Positions 33,672 through 44,889 of a stretch of 64,000 bases of DNA are shown here, piece by piece (within the stretch, counting starts at the first letter, position 1; the number at the start of each line of letters is the position of its first letter). The position numbers and the translations under genes were made by a program. A model generated the notes under the pieces. The model ran no database searches, was not told the origin of the DNA, and saw nothing but the letters and a program-made list of their open reading frames with translations. This stretch comes from Gaertneriomyces semiglobifer. Lineage: Eukaryota; Chytridiomycota; Chytridiomycetes; Spizellomycetales; Spizellomycetaceae. The stretch is from the NCBI GenBank assembly GCA_025558075.1, contig JAHLKF010000006.1:62001-126000 (forward strand), read 5' to 3'.

Positions 33672-35691
33672 CGATGATGAAGTTTTTGAAGTCGAGTACA
33701 TTGTCGATGACCGGATCGCACCGACGGGGGAGCATCAATATTTTGTTAAGTACGTCGGGTATTCTGAACCTGAATGGAACGATGCGTTCAACTTACACGG
33801 CTTGCCCGTTGTCGATGAATATTTTGCTCGTAAGCACCAATCCCCGGCGATTGCACCTACAGTCGAGGCATTAGTAGCATCCGCTCTTGACGGCCCCCGT
33901 GCCCGGGAACCCGTCACTTATAAGCAAGCGCTGCGCTCACCTGATCGTCATGCCTGGCAGCAGGCCATCGATAAAGAGCTCCAGTCCTTACTTGACAATC
34001 AGACGTGGATGCCCGTCGATGCCTTGCCGTCTGATGCTTATGCCATCGATTCTAAATGGGTTTTCAAGATTAAACATCACCCGGACGGGTCCATCAAGAA
34101 GTATAAGGCCCGCCTTGTTGCTCGTGGGTTTACCCAGTGCCCGGGTCTCGATTTCAATGAAACCTATGCCCCGGTTGTCAAGTTCAGCACGCTCCGCCTG
34201 CTATTGGCTCTCTCTCAGCTCTTCGGCCTTGTCGTCCACCAAATGGATGTCCTCACGGCATTCCTGAATGCTGTAATCGACACCGACATTCATATGCAAC
34301 TCCCCGACAGGTCGTACGTTAAACTCCTACGTTCGATCTATGGTTTGAAACAGTCTCCCCGCTTATGGAATCAAACGCTTGACACTTATCTGAAGTCCGT
34401 TGGTTTCCAACCCACGGTTCTCGACACCGCGCTGTACATTTGCCCTGCTGCCGGCGGCACACCTGACATCATCGCCCTGTACGTTGATGACCTCACCGTC
34501 TGCTCCACGACGGCCCGCATGCCGTCCATCAAGGATGGTCTTGCCCGGCGATTCGCAATGGAGGACATGGGGGAGCTTTCGTACATCCTGGGCATTGAAG
34601 TCACGCGCACTGTCGATACATTGACACTGAACCAAGGCAAATACATTGATGACATGCTCCTTCGCTATGGCCTTGTCGATGCCGCATCTGTCACTGTTCC
34701 ATTGTCGCCAAGTTTATCGCTTGTCGCTGCGTCCGACACCGATGTCCTGGCCGATCAAAAGCTTTATCAGTCAATAATTGGAAGCTTAATGTACCTTACC
34801 ATCACTATGCGGCCCGATCTTGCCTTCGCAATCTCCAAAGTGTCCCGGTTCTTGTCGAAACCCACTGAACAGCATCTGAACGCTGCACGTCGAGTTCTCC
34901 GCTATGTAAAAGGCACTCGAAACCTTAAGCTCCACTATGGCTCTCGAGACGGGGGAGCAAACTGTTCATTGCACGGTTATTCTGATGCCGATTTCGCTGC
35001 AAATGCCGAGAACCGACGTTCGACGTCGGCGTACCTTTTCCTCTTGAACGGAGGCGCTATTTCATGGGCATCCAAGCTCCAGAACTGCACGGCGCAATCT
35101 ACAGCAGAAGCAGAATACATTGCGTTAGCAGAGGCCGCTAAGGAGGCCGTCTGGCTCCGTCGACTGATGATCGCGCTCCTTGAGCACTTTCCGCGAAATA
35201 ACTCCCACAAGTCCATTCTCCCGGGCACTGAACATGGCCCCGACACGTATGGCGCTCTAACAGTGTACGAGGACAACCAGGCAGCCATCAAACTTGTCAA
35301 CAACCCAGTTAATCACAATCGCACCAAGTACATTGATCTCCGCCATCATTTCATCCGCGAAAAGGTCCATCAGACCCAGGAAATCGCTCTCCGCTATGTA
35401 TCCACCAATGATCAGCTTCCTGACGGACTTACCAAGGCCCTAGCAGCACCTGCTCTGAACAGCATGCTTCCCCGCATGGGTTTCCGCACGTTCGACGCTT
35501 CTGACAAGTTGTTGACAGCGTCCGACACTGCTGACAAGCTGATGACAGTGTCTGACAAGGTGCTGAAGGTGTCTGACACTGCTGACAGGTTGCTGACAAT
35601 GCCTGACACTGCTGACAAGCTGCTGAAGGTGTCGCTCAGTCCCACTCGGCCGCACTGTTGTAAGGGGGTCCCGGTGACATACACGTCATAG
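33672..35691 (+). pseudogene. Copia A, 3' fragment: chromodomain, RT, RNase H
   Basis: This continues the copia A polyprotein in the same frame as copia B/C. The chromodomain-like segment (EVFEVEYIVDDR, then YFVKYVGYSEPEWND) was split by the gypsy insertion. Then come a 40-residue linker absent from B and C, the RT (KWVFKIKHHPDGSIKKYKA, active site LYVDDLTVC) and RNase H (YSDADFA, TAEAEYIALAEAA). The tail of DTADKLL repeats reads into the LTR to a stop at 35691, because about 70 bp holding the usual stop and polypurine tract are missing. Its RT half closely matches copia C. Confidence 0.88.
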
Positions 35692-35932
35692 GGATACCCT
35701 AACCAGGGCGCGCGCTATGACATGGGTTCTTATCCATATCAGTATGTACACGTGCGTCATGTGCCCATGAGCACGTGACCCATGTGACTGGGTGCCCTGA
35801 CACCCGACACGTGACCTTTTCCGTCGGGTGGTTCTCTTATGCCGGGCATTCAACTGTACTCTTAGAACCTTAGACTTGAATACACATAAGCTTATTAGAA
35901 GGACCAGAGCCTCAGCAGGATCCTCTGCAACA
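35656..35932 (+). repeat. Copia LTR shared by copies A and B
   Basis: 277 bp, TGTTGTAAGGGGGTCC...TCCTCTGCAACA. It is the same length as the copies at 40676 and 44584. It ends at GGTTATGAGCCCC, a likely primer-binding site for B. No polypurine tract precedes it (CTCGGCCGCAC instead of GAGGGGGGAG). Confidence 0.92.
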
Positions 35933-36059
35933 GGTTATGAGCCCCTGGCATCGATAGCTGTCACCTGCTTATCCTCTGCCCTTCAGTCTCCGGGTGGAAC
36001 GGCCCGTTACCGACGATTCCTCACTTGCCCGAGCGATCACGCTGTTTTTCCGACATACG

Positions 36060-36245
36060 ACGCTCCCGACACCGTTAATCCCCCTGCCAGCGATTAACGA
36101 CGCCTGACGCTTATTGATCCCCCTGCCTGCGATCAACGACGCCCGACACTTATTGATCCCTCTGCCTGCAATCAACGACAACTGCTTATTGAACATCCTG
36201 CCTGTGTTCAACGACAGCTGACCCTTATTGCACCTTGCCTGTGTA
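36060..36245 (+). repeat. Tandem repeats in the copia B leader
   Basis: Four to five degenerate units of about 43 bp built on CTTATTGATCCCCCTGCCTG and GATCAACGACG precede the ORF. They lie in the 5' untranslated leader between primer site and gag. Confidence 0.75.
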
Positions 36246-36263
36246 TAACACCTTTTTTTTTAG

Positions 36264-39200
36264 ATGGCCCGCTCGACCCGCAGTGCCAAGGAGGAATTCT
36301 CGGCCCCCGACAACCCTCCGTCACTGTTCGCTGAACGACTGTTAACCGACACACTTAAGAAAATCACCCCGTTCGACGGCAATCCCCAGGATGCCGCCCC
36401 CCGACTGTTGTCATTCATCCGCTCTATCACCATGATTCACACCTTACGCCCCGATCTCACTGAGGAGGACCTTTTCTTAGTCGCCACCTGCAACCTTCGT
36501 GATTATGCTCTTACATGGCTCAAAAACTGGAACCTCTCCGCTGGAAAAGGTGATTCTACTACTCAGTGGACTCCTCTCCGTCGTGCGCTCCATCAACGCT
36601 TCATTCCTGCTGCATATCTGGACTCCCAACGGCTTGCCCTGCGAAACCTCTCTCAAACCGGTACCGTCGGCGAATACAACTCTGCTTTCGAGAAAATTCG
36701 CTTAACCCTGCCGAACATGGACTCTGACGACGCTTGCCTTACTTACATTTGCGGTCTCAAACCTTCGGTTCGTGACCGCATTCGCAATCGAGTTGCCGCT
36801 GACACCCAGACCCTTGACGCCTTACAAATTGCCGCCCTGGACTTGGATGCTTCTGTGTACACGAAACCTCGCACTCCTGGCACTCCTGAAGCCTTTGCCG
36901 CTGCCGCCGCCGCCACGCACCGTCGCCGTCGCTCCACGCCGGCGGCCCGTCCCTGTGACGTCTGCAACCAAGGTACCCACTACATTCGTGACTGTCCCCT
37001 TGTCATTGACGCCAAGAAACGCGCTCAGTCCCGCCCGGCCGCACATGCCGCTGAACTTGCACACGACGACGAGGACTCCGCCCCGCCCGACTCCGACACT
37101 GACACTGACTCCGATCCCGAGGCCTTCCTTGTCTTATCGACTGACCGTGACGCGCCGCACTCCATTGCTCTCGACTCGGGCGCCACGCATAGCATCATTC
37201 GCGACCGCTTTCTCCTGACGGAATTTCAAGCTTTTCCCTCGGCCCGGCAAATCTCCGGCATCGGCACGTGCGCTGCTTACGGCAAGGGAACCTTAATCAT
37301 CAACACACGTCACGGTTTACTTAAGCTTACTGACGTGCTCTATGCTCCCGAATGTCCGCGGAACCTGCTCTCCTTCGCATCATTGGCCCAGTCTCGTTAT
37401 GCCTTAGACTTCTCGGCTGATCTTAGTGCCGGGTGGATTACTCATCGCAAGTCGGGTGCTCGTGTAGCTGATGTCATACGTCACAATAAACTTTATTTTA
37501 TTGCTGGGTATACCACTGCCTCTCCGGCTGAATATGAGGCGTTTACCACCCATGTCCGCAAGTCCGCGCGCATTGCGCATCGTACGTCGCGTGCCGCCCC
37601 CCGTGACCCCCCGTCCGTGACTACGCCCCCGGTTACCGTCACTGCGCCTCTGACGGCACAGCAACTTCACGCGCCCGACACGGTGGCACAGCACTTTCCG
37701 ACAAATCGACCAGAATCGATCAATTCGACCGAGTTGACACCGTCGACACCGCCGACACCTCCGACACCTGCGATTGCGGCTGCTGACACTGTTTATTCAC
37801 AAGATATACCGCCTACTTCACATGTTATCGCTGATCCTGCCCCTAGTTCCGCTGACTCTGTTACTCTTAAGCTCTGGCACCTACGTTTCGGTCATCCGAG
37901 CGCTGCTAATCTCCAACTAGCGCTTCGCGCATACGGTATTTCCGCGCCCGGCACCCTTGCGACCTGCATTGGGTGTCGTGTCGCTAAGTCCCGACGCTCT
38001 CCATTCAATCATGACAACCCCCAACCTGCAACCCGCGTCCTCGGTCGCATCCACAGCGACGTGCAGTCAGTCGAGCATGACACACTCGATCACTGCCCGT
38101 ACCTTGTCACGTTCATCGACGAACTTACTCGATACGCACATGTCGCCATCATCAAAAATAAACACGATGTCCCTGCTGAATTCCACGCTTTCCGTCAACA
38201 TGCTGAAAACCTCCATGGATGCAAAATCCTTGAACTACAATGCGACAACGGCGGCGAATACCTGAGTCATGCCCTTGTCGGCGATCTTCGGCAGCACGGC
38301 ACCCGGGTTCGTCCCACCCACGCATACTCTCCGGCACAAAACGGCATCGCCGAGCGTTATAATCAGACGTTAATGACACAAACCCGGGCGGTCATGCTGT
38401 CGAGTCACATACCTCAGCACCTGTGGGGGGAAATCGTCGTTGCTGTCAACTACCTCCGTCAGCGCACGCCGTCCTGCGCCATCGGCAATGCAACTCCATA
38501 CGAAAAATGGCACGGTTCTCCCGCGGACGTGGCGAACCTGCAGGTCTTGTGGTCCGACGCTTATGTTCATATCCCCGTCGAACGCCGTCCCCATAAAAAG
38601 CTCGAACCCCGGGCCCGTCGCATGAAACTGATCGGGTACACTGACTCCACCGGTTACCATTTCTACGATCCCCTGACACAGCGCATTCATCGGTCCCGCG
38701 ACGTCACGTTCGATGAAACCAACTATGTCGATCCCGCTCCCGACGCTCTCGATGATGAAGTTTTTGAAGTCGAGTACATTGTCGATGACCGGATCGCACC
38801 GACGGGGGAGCATCAATATTTTGTTAAGTACGTCGGGTATTCTGAACCTGAATGGAACGATGCGTTCAACTTACACGGCTTGCAAGCGCTGCGCTCACCT
38901 GATCGTCATGCCTGGCAGCAGGCCATCGATAAAGAGCTCCAGTCCTTACTTGACAATCAGACGTGGATGCCCGTCGATGCCTTGCCGTCTGATGCTTATG
39001 CCATCGATTCTAAATGGGTTTTCAAGATTAAACATCACCCGGACGGGTCCATCAAGAAGTATAAGGCCCGCCTTGTTGCTCGTGGGTTTACCCAGCGCCC
39101 GGGTCTCGATTTCAATGAAACCTATGCCCCGGTTGTCAAGTTCAGCACGCTCCGCCTGCTATTGGCTCTCTCTCAGCTCTTCGGCCTTGTCGTCCACCAA

Positions 39201-40589
39201 ATGGATGTGCTCACGGCATTCCTGAACGCTGTAATCGACACCGACATTCATATGCAACTCCCCGACGGGTCGTACGTTAAACTCCTACGTTCGATCTATG
39301 GGTTAAAGCAGTCACCGCGCTTATGGAACCAAACACTTGACACTTATCTGAAGTCCGTCGGTTTCCAACCCACGGTTCTCGACACCGCGCTGTACATTCG
39401 TCCCGTTGCCGGCGGCACACCTGACATCATTGCCCTGTACGTCGATGACCTCACCATCTGCTCCACGACGGCCCGCATGCGGTCCATCAAGGACGGTCTT
39501 GCCCGGCGTTTCGCGATGGAGGACATGGGGGAGATTTCGTACATTCTCGGCATTGAAGTCACACGCACTGCTGACACACTGACACTGAACCAAGGCAAAT
39601 ACATTGATGACATGCTCCTTCGCTATGGCCTTGCCGATGCCACATCTGTCACTGTTCCACTGTCGCCCAGCTTATCGCTTGTCGCTGCCACCGACGACGA
39701 CGTCCTGGCTGATCAAAAAATTTATCAGTCAATAATCGGCAGTTTGATGTATCTTACCATCGCTACACGGCCCGATCTCGCATTCGCAATCTCCAAACTG
39801 TCCCGCTTCTTGTCGAAACCAACTGAACAGCATCTGAGTGCTGCTCGCCATGTCCTCCGCTATGTAAAAGGCACTCGCAACCTCAAGCTCTTGTATGGCC
39901 CTAGAGACGGGGGAGTATCCTCCCTACATGGTTATTCCGACGCTGATTTCGCGGCAAATGCTGAAAATCGACGTTCGACGTCGGCGTACCTCTTCTTGCT
40001 GAACGGAGGCGCTATTTCGTGGGCATCTAAGCTCCAGAACTGCACAGCACAATCTACAGCAGAAGCGGCATACATTGCATTAGCTGAGGCCGCCAAAGAG
40101 GCAGTATGGCTCCGTCGACTGATGATCGCGCTCCTTGAGCACTTTCCACGAAATAACACCCACAAGTCCATTCTCCCGGGCACTGAACATGGCCCCGACA
40201 CGCACGGCGCTCTAACAGTGTACGAGGACAACCAGGCAGCCATCAAACTTGTCAACAACCCAGTTAATCACAATCGCACCAAGCACATTGATCTCCGCCA
40301 TCATTTCATCCGCGAAAAAGTTCATCAGACCCAGGAAATCGCTCTCCGCTATGTATCCACCAATAATCAGCTTGCTGATGGACTTACCAAGGTTCTAGCT
40401 GCTCCTGCTCTGAATAGCATGCATCCTCGCATGGGTCTCCATATGTCCGACGCTTCTGACAAGTTGCTGACAGCGCCCGACACTGCTGACAAGCTGCTGA
40501 CAGTGCCTGACAAGGTGTCTGACACTGCTGACAGGTTGCTGACAATGCCTGACACTGCTGACAAGCTGCTGAAAGGTGCCGAACACTGA
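36264..40589 (+). CDS. Copia B Gag-Pol polyprotein with chromodomain
   Basis: 1441 aa in one frame. Gag comes first with zinc knuckle CDVCNQGTHYIRDC (about 233-246), then the protease IALDSGATHSII and the integrase zinc region (WHLRFGHP/CIGC). The DDE core has HSDVQS, QCDNGGEY and NGIAERYNQ. A chromodomain-like segment follows (EVFEVEYIVDDR/YFVKYVGYSEPEWND, about 850-890). RT has KWVFKIKHH and LYVDDLTIC. RNase H has YSDADFA and STAEAAYIAL, where A and C have TAEAEY. The C-terminus is a run of DTADKLLT-type repeats. A chromodomain between IN and RT is unusual for Ty1/copia. B and C lack 40 residues just after the chromodomain that A retains. Confidence 0.92.
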   Translation: MARSTRSAKEEFSAPDNPPSLFAERLLTDTLKKITPFDGNPQDAAPRLLSFIRSITMIHTLRPDLTEEDLFLVATCNLRDYALTWLKNWNLSAGKGDSTTQWTPLRRALHQRFIPAAYLDSQRLALRNLSQTGTVGEYNSAFEKIRLTLPNMDSDDACLTYICGLKPSVRDRIRNRVAADTQTLDALQIAALDLDASVYTKPRTPGTPEAFAAAAAATHRRRRSTPAARPCDVCNQGTHYIRDCPLVIDAKKRAQSRPAAHAAELAHDDEDSAPPDSDTDTDSDPEAFLVLSTDRDAPHSIALDSGATHSIIRDRFLLTEFQAFPSARQISGIGTCAAYGKGTLIINTRHGLLKLTDVLYAPECPRNLLSFASLAQSRYALDFSADLSAGWITHRKSGARVADVIRHNKLYFIAGYTTASPAEYEAFTTHVRKSARIAHRTSRAAPRDPPSVTTPPVTVTAPLTAQQLHAPDTVAQHFPTNRPESINSTELTPSTPPTPPTPAIAAADTVYSQDIPPTSHVIADPAPSSADSVTLKLWHLRFGHPSAANLQLALRAYGISAPGTLATCIGCRVAKSRRSPFNHDNPQPATRVLGRIHSDVQSVEHDTLDHCPYLVTFIDELTRYAHVAIIKNKHDVPAEFHAFRQHAENLHGCKILELQCDNGGEYLSHALVGDLRQHGTRVRPTHAYSPAQNGIAERYNQTLMTQTRAVMLSSHIPQHLWGEIVVAVNYLRQRTPSCAIGNATPYEKWHGSPADVANLQVLWSDAYVHIPVERRPHKKLEPRARRMKLIGYTDSTGYHFYDPLTQRIHRSRDVTFDETNYVDPAPDALDDEVFEVEYIVDDRIAPTGEHQYFVKYVGYSEPEWNDAFNLHGLQALRSPDRHAWQQAIDKELQSLLDNQTWMPVDALPSDAYAIDSKWVFKIKHHPDGSIKKYKARLVARGFTQRPGLDFNETYAPVVKFSTLRLLLALSQLFGLVVHQMDVLTAFLNAVIDTDIHMQLPDGSYVKLLRSIYGLKQSPRLWNQTLDTYLKSVGFQPTVLDTALYIRPVAGGTPDIIALYVDDLTICSTTARMRSIKDGLARRFAMEDMGEISYILGIEVTRTADTLTLNQGKYIDDMLLRYGLADATSVTVPLSPSLSLVAATDDDVLADQKIYQSIIGSLMYLTIATRPDLAFAISKLSRFLSKPTEQHLSAARHVLRYVKGTRNLKLLYGPRDGGVSSLHGYSDADFAANAENRRSTSAYLFLLNGGAISWASKLQNCTAQSTAEAAYIALAEAAKEAVWLRRLMIALLEHFPRNNTHKSILPGTEHGPDTHGALTVYEDNQAAIKLVNNPVNHNRTKHIDLRHHFIREKVHQTQEIALRYVSTNNQLADGLTKVLAAPALNSMHPRMGLHMSDASDKLLTAPDTADKLLTVPDKVSDTADRLLTMPDTADKLLKGAEH

Positions 40590-40675
40590 AAATAAGCACT
40601 GAACAGCTGCACTGAACAGCTGCTGAAGGTGTCGGGCAGTTTGCAGGAAATGTCGTGCATGCACCGAGGGGGGAG

Positions 40676-40952
40676 TGTTGTAAGGGGGTCCCGGTGACAT
40701 ACACGTCATAGGGATACCCTAACCAGGGCGCGCGCTATGACATGGGTTCTTATCCATATCAGCACACACACGTGCGTCAGGTGCCCATGAGCACGTGACC
40801 CATGTGACTGGGTGCCCTAACACCTGACACGTGACCTTTTCCGTCGGGTGGTTCTCTTATGCCGGGCATTCAACTGTACTCTTAGAACCTTAGACTTGAA
40901 TACACATAAGCTTATTAGAAGGACCAGAGCCTCAGCAGGATCCTCTACAACA
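40676..40952 (+). repeat. Copia LTR shared by copies B and C
   Basis: 277 bp, preceded by a GAGGGGGGAG polypurine tract. It is followed directly by CGCACATGCCGCTG, which is internal gag sequence (equivalent to B position 37041), so C has no primer site or gag start. Confidence 0.93.
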
Positions 40953-40953
40953 C

Positions 40954-43900
40954 GCACATGCCGCTGAACTTGCACACGACGACGAGGACTCCGCCCCGCC
41001 CGACTCCGACGCTGACACCGACTCTGATCCCGAGGCCTTCCTTGTCTTATCGACTGACCGTGATGCGCCGCACTCCATCGCTCTCGATTCGGGCGCCACA
41101 CATAGCATCATTCGCGATCGCTTCCTTCTGACGGAATTTCAAGCTTTTCCCTCGGCTCAACAAATCTCCGGCATCGGCACGTGCGCCGCTTACGGCAAGG
41201 GAACCTTAATCATCAACACACGTCACGGTTTACTTAAGCTTACTGACGTGCTCTATGCTCCCGAATGTCCGCGGAACCTGCTCTCCTTCGCATCATTGGC
41301 CCAGTCTCGTTATGCCTTAGACTTCTCGGCTGATCTTAGTGCCGGGTGGATTACTCATCGCAAGTCGGGTGCTCGTGTAGCTGATGTCATACGTCATAAT
41401 AAACTTTATTTTATTGCCGGGTACACAACCGCCTCTCCGGCTGAATATGAAGCCTACACCAGTCATCCCCGCCGCAGGTCCGCACGTACCGCGCGTCGCC
41501 CATCCCGGTACACCCACGATTCGTCCGTGACTGCGCCCCCCGCTGCCGTCACTGCGCCTCCGATGGCACAGCAACCTCACGCGTCCGACACGGTGGCACA
41601 GCACTTTCCGACAAATCGACCAGAATCGATCAATTCGACCGAGTTGACACCGTCGACACCGCCGACACCTCCGACACCTGCGATTGCGGCTGCTGACACT
41701 GTTTATTCACAAGATATACCGCCGACTTCACATGTTATCGCTGATCCTGCCCCTAGTTCCGCTGACTCTGTTACTCTTAAGCTCTGGCACCTACGTTTCG
41801 GTCATCCGAGCGCTGCTAATCTCCAACTAGCGCTTCGCGCATACGGTATTTCTGCGCCTGGCACCCTTGCCACCTGCGTCGGGTGTCGTGTCGCTAAGTC
41901 TCGACGCTCTCCATTCAATCATGACAACCCCCAACCTGCAACCCGCGTCCTCGGTCGCATCCACAGCGACGTGCAGTCAGTCGAGCATGACACACTCGAT
42001 CACTGCCCGTACCTTGTCACGTTCATCGACGAACTTACTCGATACGCACATGTCGCCATCATCAAAAATAAACACGATGTCCCTGCTGAATTCCACGCTT
42101 TCCGTCAACATGCTGAAAACCTCCATGGGTGCAAAATCCTTGAACTACAATGCGACAACGGCGGCGAATACCTGAGTCATGCCCTTGTCGGCGATCTTCG
42201 GCAGCACGGCACCCGGGTTCGTCCCACCCACGCATACTCTCCGGCACAAAACGGCATCGCCGAGCGTTATAATCAGACGTTAATGACACAAACCCGGGCG
42301 GTCATGCTGTCGAGTCACATACCTCAGCACCTGTGGGGGGAAATCGTCGTTGCTGTCAACTACCTCCGTCAGCGCACGCGGTCCCGCGCCATCGGCAATG
42401 CAACTCCATACAAAAAATGGCACGGTTCTCCCGCGGACGTGGCGAACCTGCGGGTCTTGTGGTCCGACGCTTATGTTCATATCCCCGTCGAACGCCGTCC
42501 CCACAAAAAGCTCGAACCCCGGGCCCGTCGCATGAAACTGATCGGGTACACGGACTCCACGGGTTACCGTTTCTACGATCCCCTGACACAGCGCATTCAT
42601 CGGTCCCGCGACGTCACGTTCGATGAAACCAACTATGTCGATCCCGCTCCCGACGCTCCCGATGATGAAGTTTTTGAAGTCGAGTACATTGTTGATGAAC
42701 GGATCGCACCGACGGGGGAGCATCAATATTTTGTTAAGTACGTCGGGTATTCTGAACCTGAATGGAACGATGCGTTCAACTTACACGGCTTGCAAGCGCT
42801 GCGCTCACCTGATCGTCATGCCTGGCAGCAGGCCATCGATAAAGAGCTCCAGTCCTTACTTGACAATCAGACGTGGATGCCCGTCGACGCCTTGCCGTCT
42901 GATGCTTATGCCATCGATTCTAAATGGGTTTTCAAGATTAAACATCACCCGGACGGGTCCATCAAGAAGTATAAGGCCCTCTTGGTCGCACGCGGTTTCA
43001 CTCAGCGTCCCGGCATCGATTTTGACGAAACCTATGCTCCTGTCGTCAAGTTCAGTACCCTCCGCCTGCTCCTCGCCCTCTCTCAGCTGTTCGGGCTCGT
43101 TATTCATCAAATGGATGTCCTGACAGCCTTCCTCAACGCGGTCATCGACACCGACATCCATATGCAACTCCCTGATGGGTCGTACGTTAAGCTCCTATGT
43201 TCGATCTATGGTTTGAAACAGTCTCCCCGCTTATGGAATCAAACGCTTGACACTTATCTGAAGTCCGTTGGTTTCCAACCCACGGTTCTCGACACCGCGC
43301 TGTACATTTGCCCTGCTGCCGGCGGCACACCTGACATCATCGCCCTGTACGTTGATGACCTCACCGTCTGCTCCACGACGGCCCGCATGCCGTCCATCAA
43401 GGATGGTCTTGCCCGGCGATTCGCGATGGAGGACATGGGGGAGCTTTCGTACATCCTGGGCATTGAAGTCACGCGCACTGTCGATACATTGACACTGAAC
43501 CAAGGCAACTACATTGATGACATGCTCCTTCGCTATGGCCTTGTCGATGCCGCATCTGTCACTGTTCCATTGTCGCCAAGTTTATCGCTTGTCGCTGCGT
43601 CCGACACCGATGTCCTGGCCGATCAAAAGCTTTATCAGTCAATAATTGGAAGCTTAATGTACCTTACCATCACTACGCGGCCCGATCTTGCCTTCGCAAT
43701 CTCCAAACTGTCCCGGTTCTTGTCGAAACCCACTGAACAGCATCTGAACGCTGCACGTCGGGTTCTCCGCTATGTAAAAGGCACTCGAAACCTTAAGCTC
43801 CACTATGGCTCTCGAGACGGGGGAGCAAACTGTTCATTGCACGGTTATTCTGATGCCGATTTCGCTGCAAATGCCGAGAACCGACGTTCGACGTCGGCGT

Positions 43901-44523
43901 ACCTTTTCCTCTTGAACGGAGGCGCTATTTCATGGGCATCCAAGCTCCAGAACTGCACGGCGCAATCTACAGCAGAAGCAGAATACATTGCGTTAGCAGA
44001 GGCCGCTAAGGTGGCCGTCTGGCTCCGTCGACTGATGATCGCGCTCCTTGAGCACTTTCCGCGAAATAACACCCACAAGTCCATTCTCCCGGGCACTGAA
44101 CATGGCCCCGACACGTATGGCGCTCTAACAGTGTACGAGGACAACCAGGCAGCCATCAAACTTGTCAACAACCCAGTTAATCACAATCGCACCAAGTACA
44201 TTGATCTCCGCCATCATTTCATCCGCGAAAAGGTCCATCAGACCCAGGAAATCGCTCTCCGCTATGTATCCACCAATGATCAGCTTCCTGACGGACTTAC
44301 CAAGGCCCTAGCAGCACCTGCTCTGAACAGCATGCTTCCCCGCATGGGTTTCCGCACGTTCGACGCTTCTGACAAGTTGTTGACAGCGTCCGACACTGCT
44401 GACAAGCTGATGACAGTGTCTGACAAGGTGCTGAAGGTGTCTGACACTGCTGACAGGTTGCTGACAATGCCTGACACTGCTGACAAGCTGCTGAAGGTGT
44501 CGAACACTCACAATAAGCACTGA
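40954..44523 (+). pseudogene. Copia C pol, missing gag and start codon
   Basis: The frame is open from the LTR edge at 40954, with no ATG until inside pol. Protease (IALDSGATHSII), integrase, chromodomain, RT (LYVDDLTVC), RNase H (TAEAEYIAL) and the DTADKLL-type tail are all present without stops. The 5' half resembles B, including the 40-residue deletion. The 3' half resembles A, so C looks recombinant. It cannot be expressed normally without gag's start. Confidence 0.88.
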
Positions 44524-44583
44524 ACAGTTGCTGAAGGTGTCGGGCAGTTTGCAGGAATTGTCGTGCATGCACCGAGGGGGGAG

Positions 44584-44860
44584 TGTTGTAAGGGGGTCCT
44601 GGTGACATACACGTCATAGGGATACCCTAACCAGGGCGCGCGCTATGACATGGGTTCTTATCCATATCAGCACACACACGTGCGTCATGTGCCCATGAGC
44701 ACGTGACCCATGTGACTGGGTGCCCTAACACCTGACACGTGATCTTTTCCGTCGGGTGGTTCTCTTATGCCGGGCATTCAACTGTACTCTTAGAACCTTA
44801 GACTTGAATACATATAAGCTTATTAGAAGGACCAGAGCCTCAGCAGAATCCTCTGCAACA
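44584..44860 (+). repeat. Terminal copia LTR
   Basis: 277 bp, ending CTCTGCAACA. The right flank begins ACCTCTTACCACTG, host sequence that looks like part of a tRNA gene. Confidence 0.93.
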
Positions 44861-44889
44861 ACCTCTTACCACTGAACTATACGTTCTTT
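44861..44889 (-). tRNA. Probable tRNA-gene 5' fragment cut by the copia array
   Basis: On the minus strand this reads AACGTATAGTTCAGTGGTAAGAGG, matching the D-arm/box A pattern of eukaryotic tRNA genes (TAGNTCAGTGGTNAGAG). The expected anticodon and T arms are replaced by copia LTR. The remainder should lie beyond the other end of the array, outside this window. It may also be a chance match. Confidence 0.45.

Larger units (their letters stand above)
35656..40952 (+). mobile_element. Copia B, full-length Ty1/copia element with chromodomain
   Basis: 5.3 kb: LTR (35656-35932), primer site, leader, one 1441-codon Gag-Pol ORF, polypurine tract GAGGGGGGAG and LTR (40676-40952). Its LTRs are shared with neighbours A and C, as in an array formed by LTR-LTR recombination. 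Confidence 0.92.
40676..44860 (+). mobile_element. Copia C, 5'-truncated element
   Basis: LTR, then internal sequence from the end of gag onward, polypurine tract (GAGGGGGGAG at about 44574-44583) and terminal LTR. About 1.1 kb corresponding to B 35933-37040 is absent, including primer site, leader and most of gag. It is non-autonomous. Confidence 0.9.

Noticed and set aside
35412..35684. Minus-strand SAVSDTV-repeat ORFs opposite copia tails
   Set aside because: Antisense reading of the DTADKLL minisatellite.
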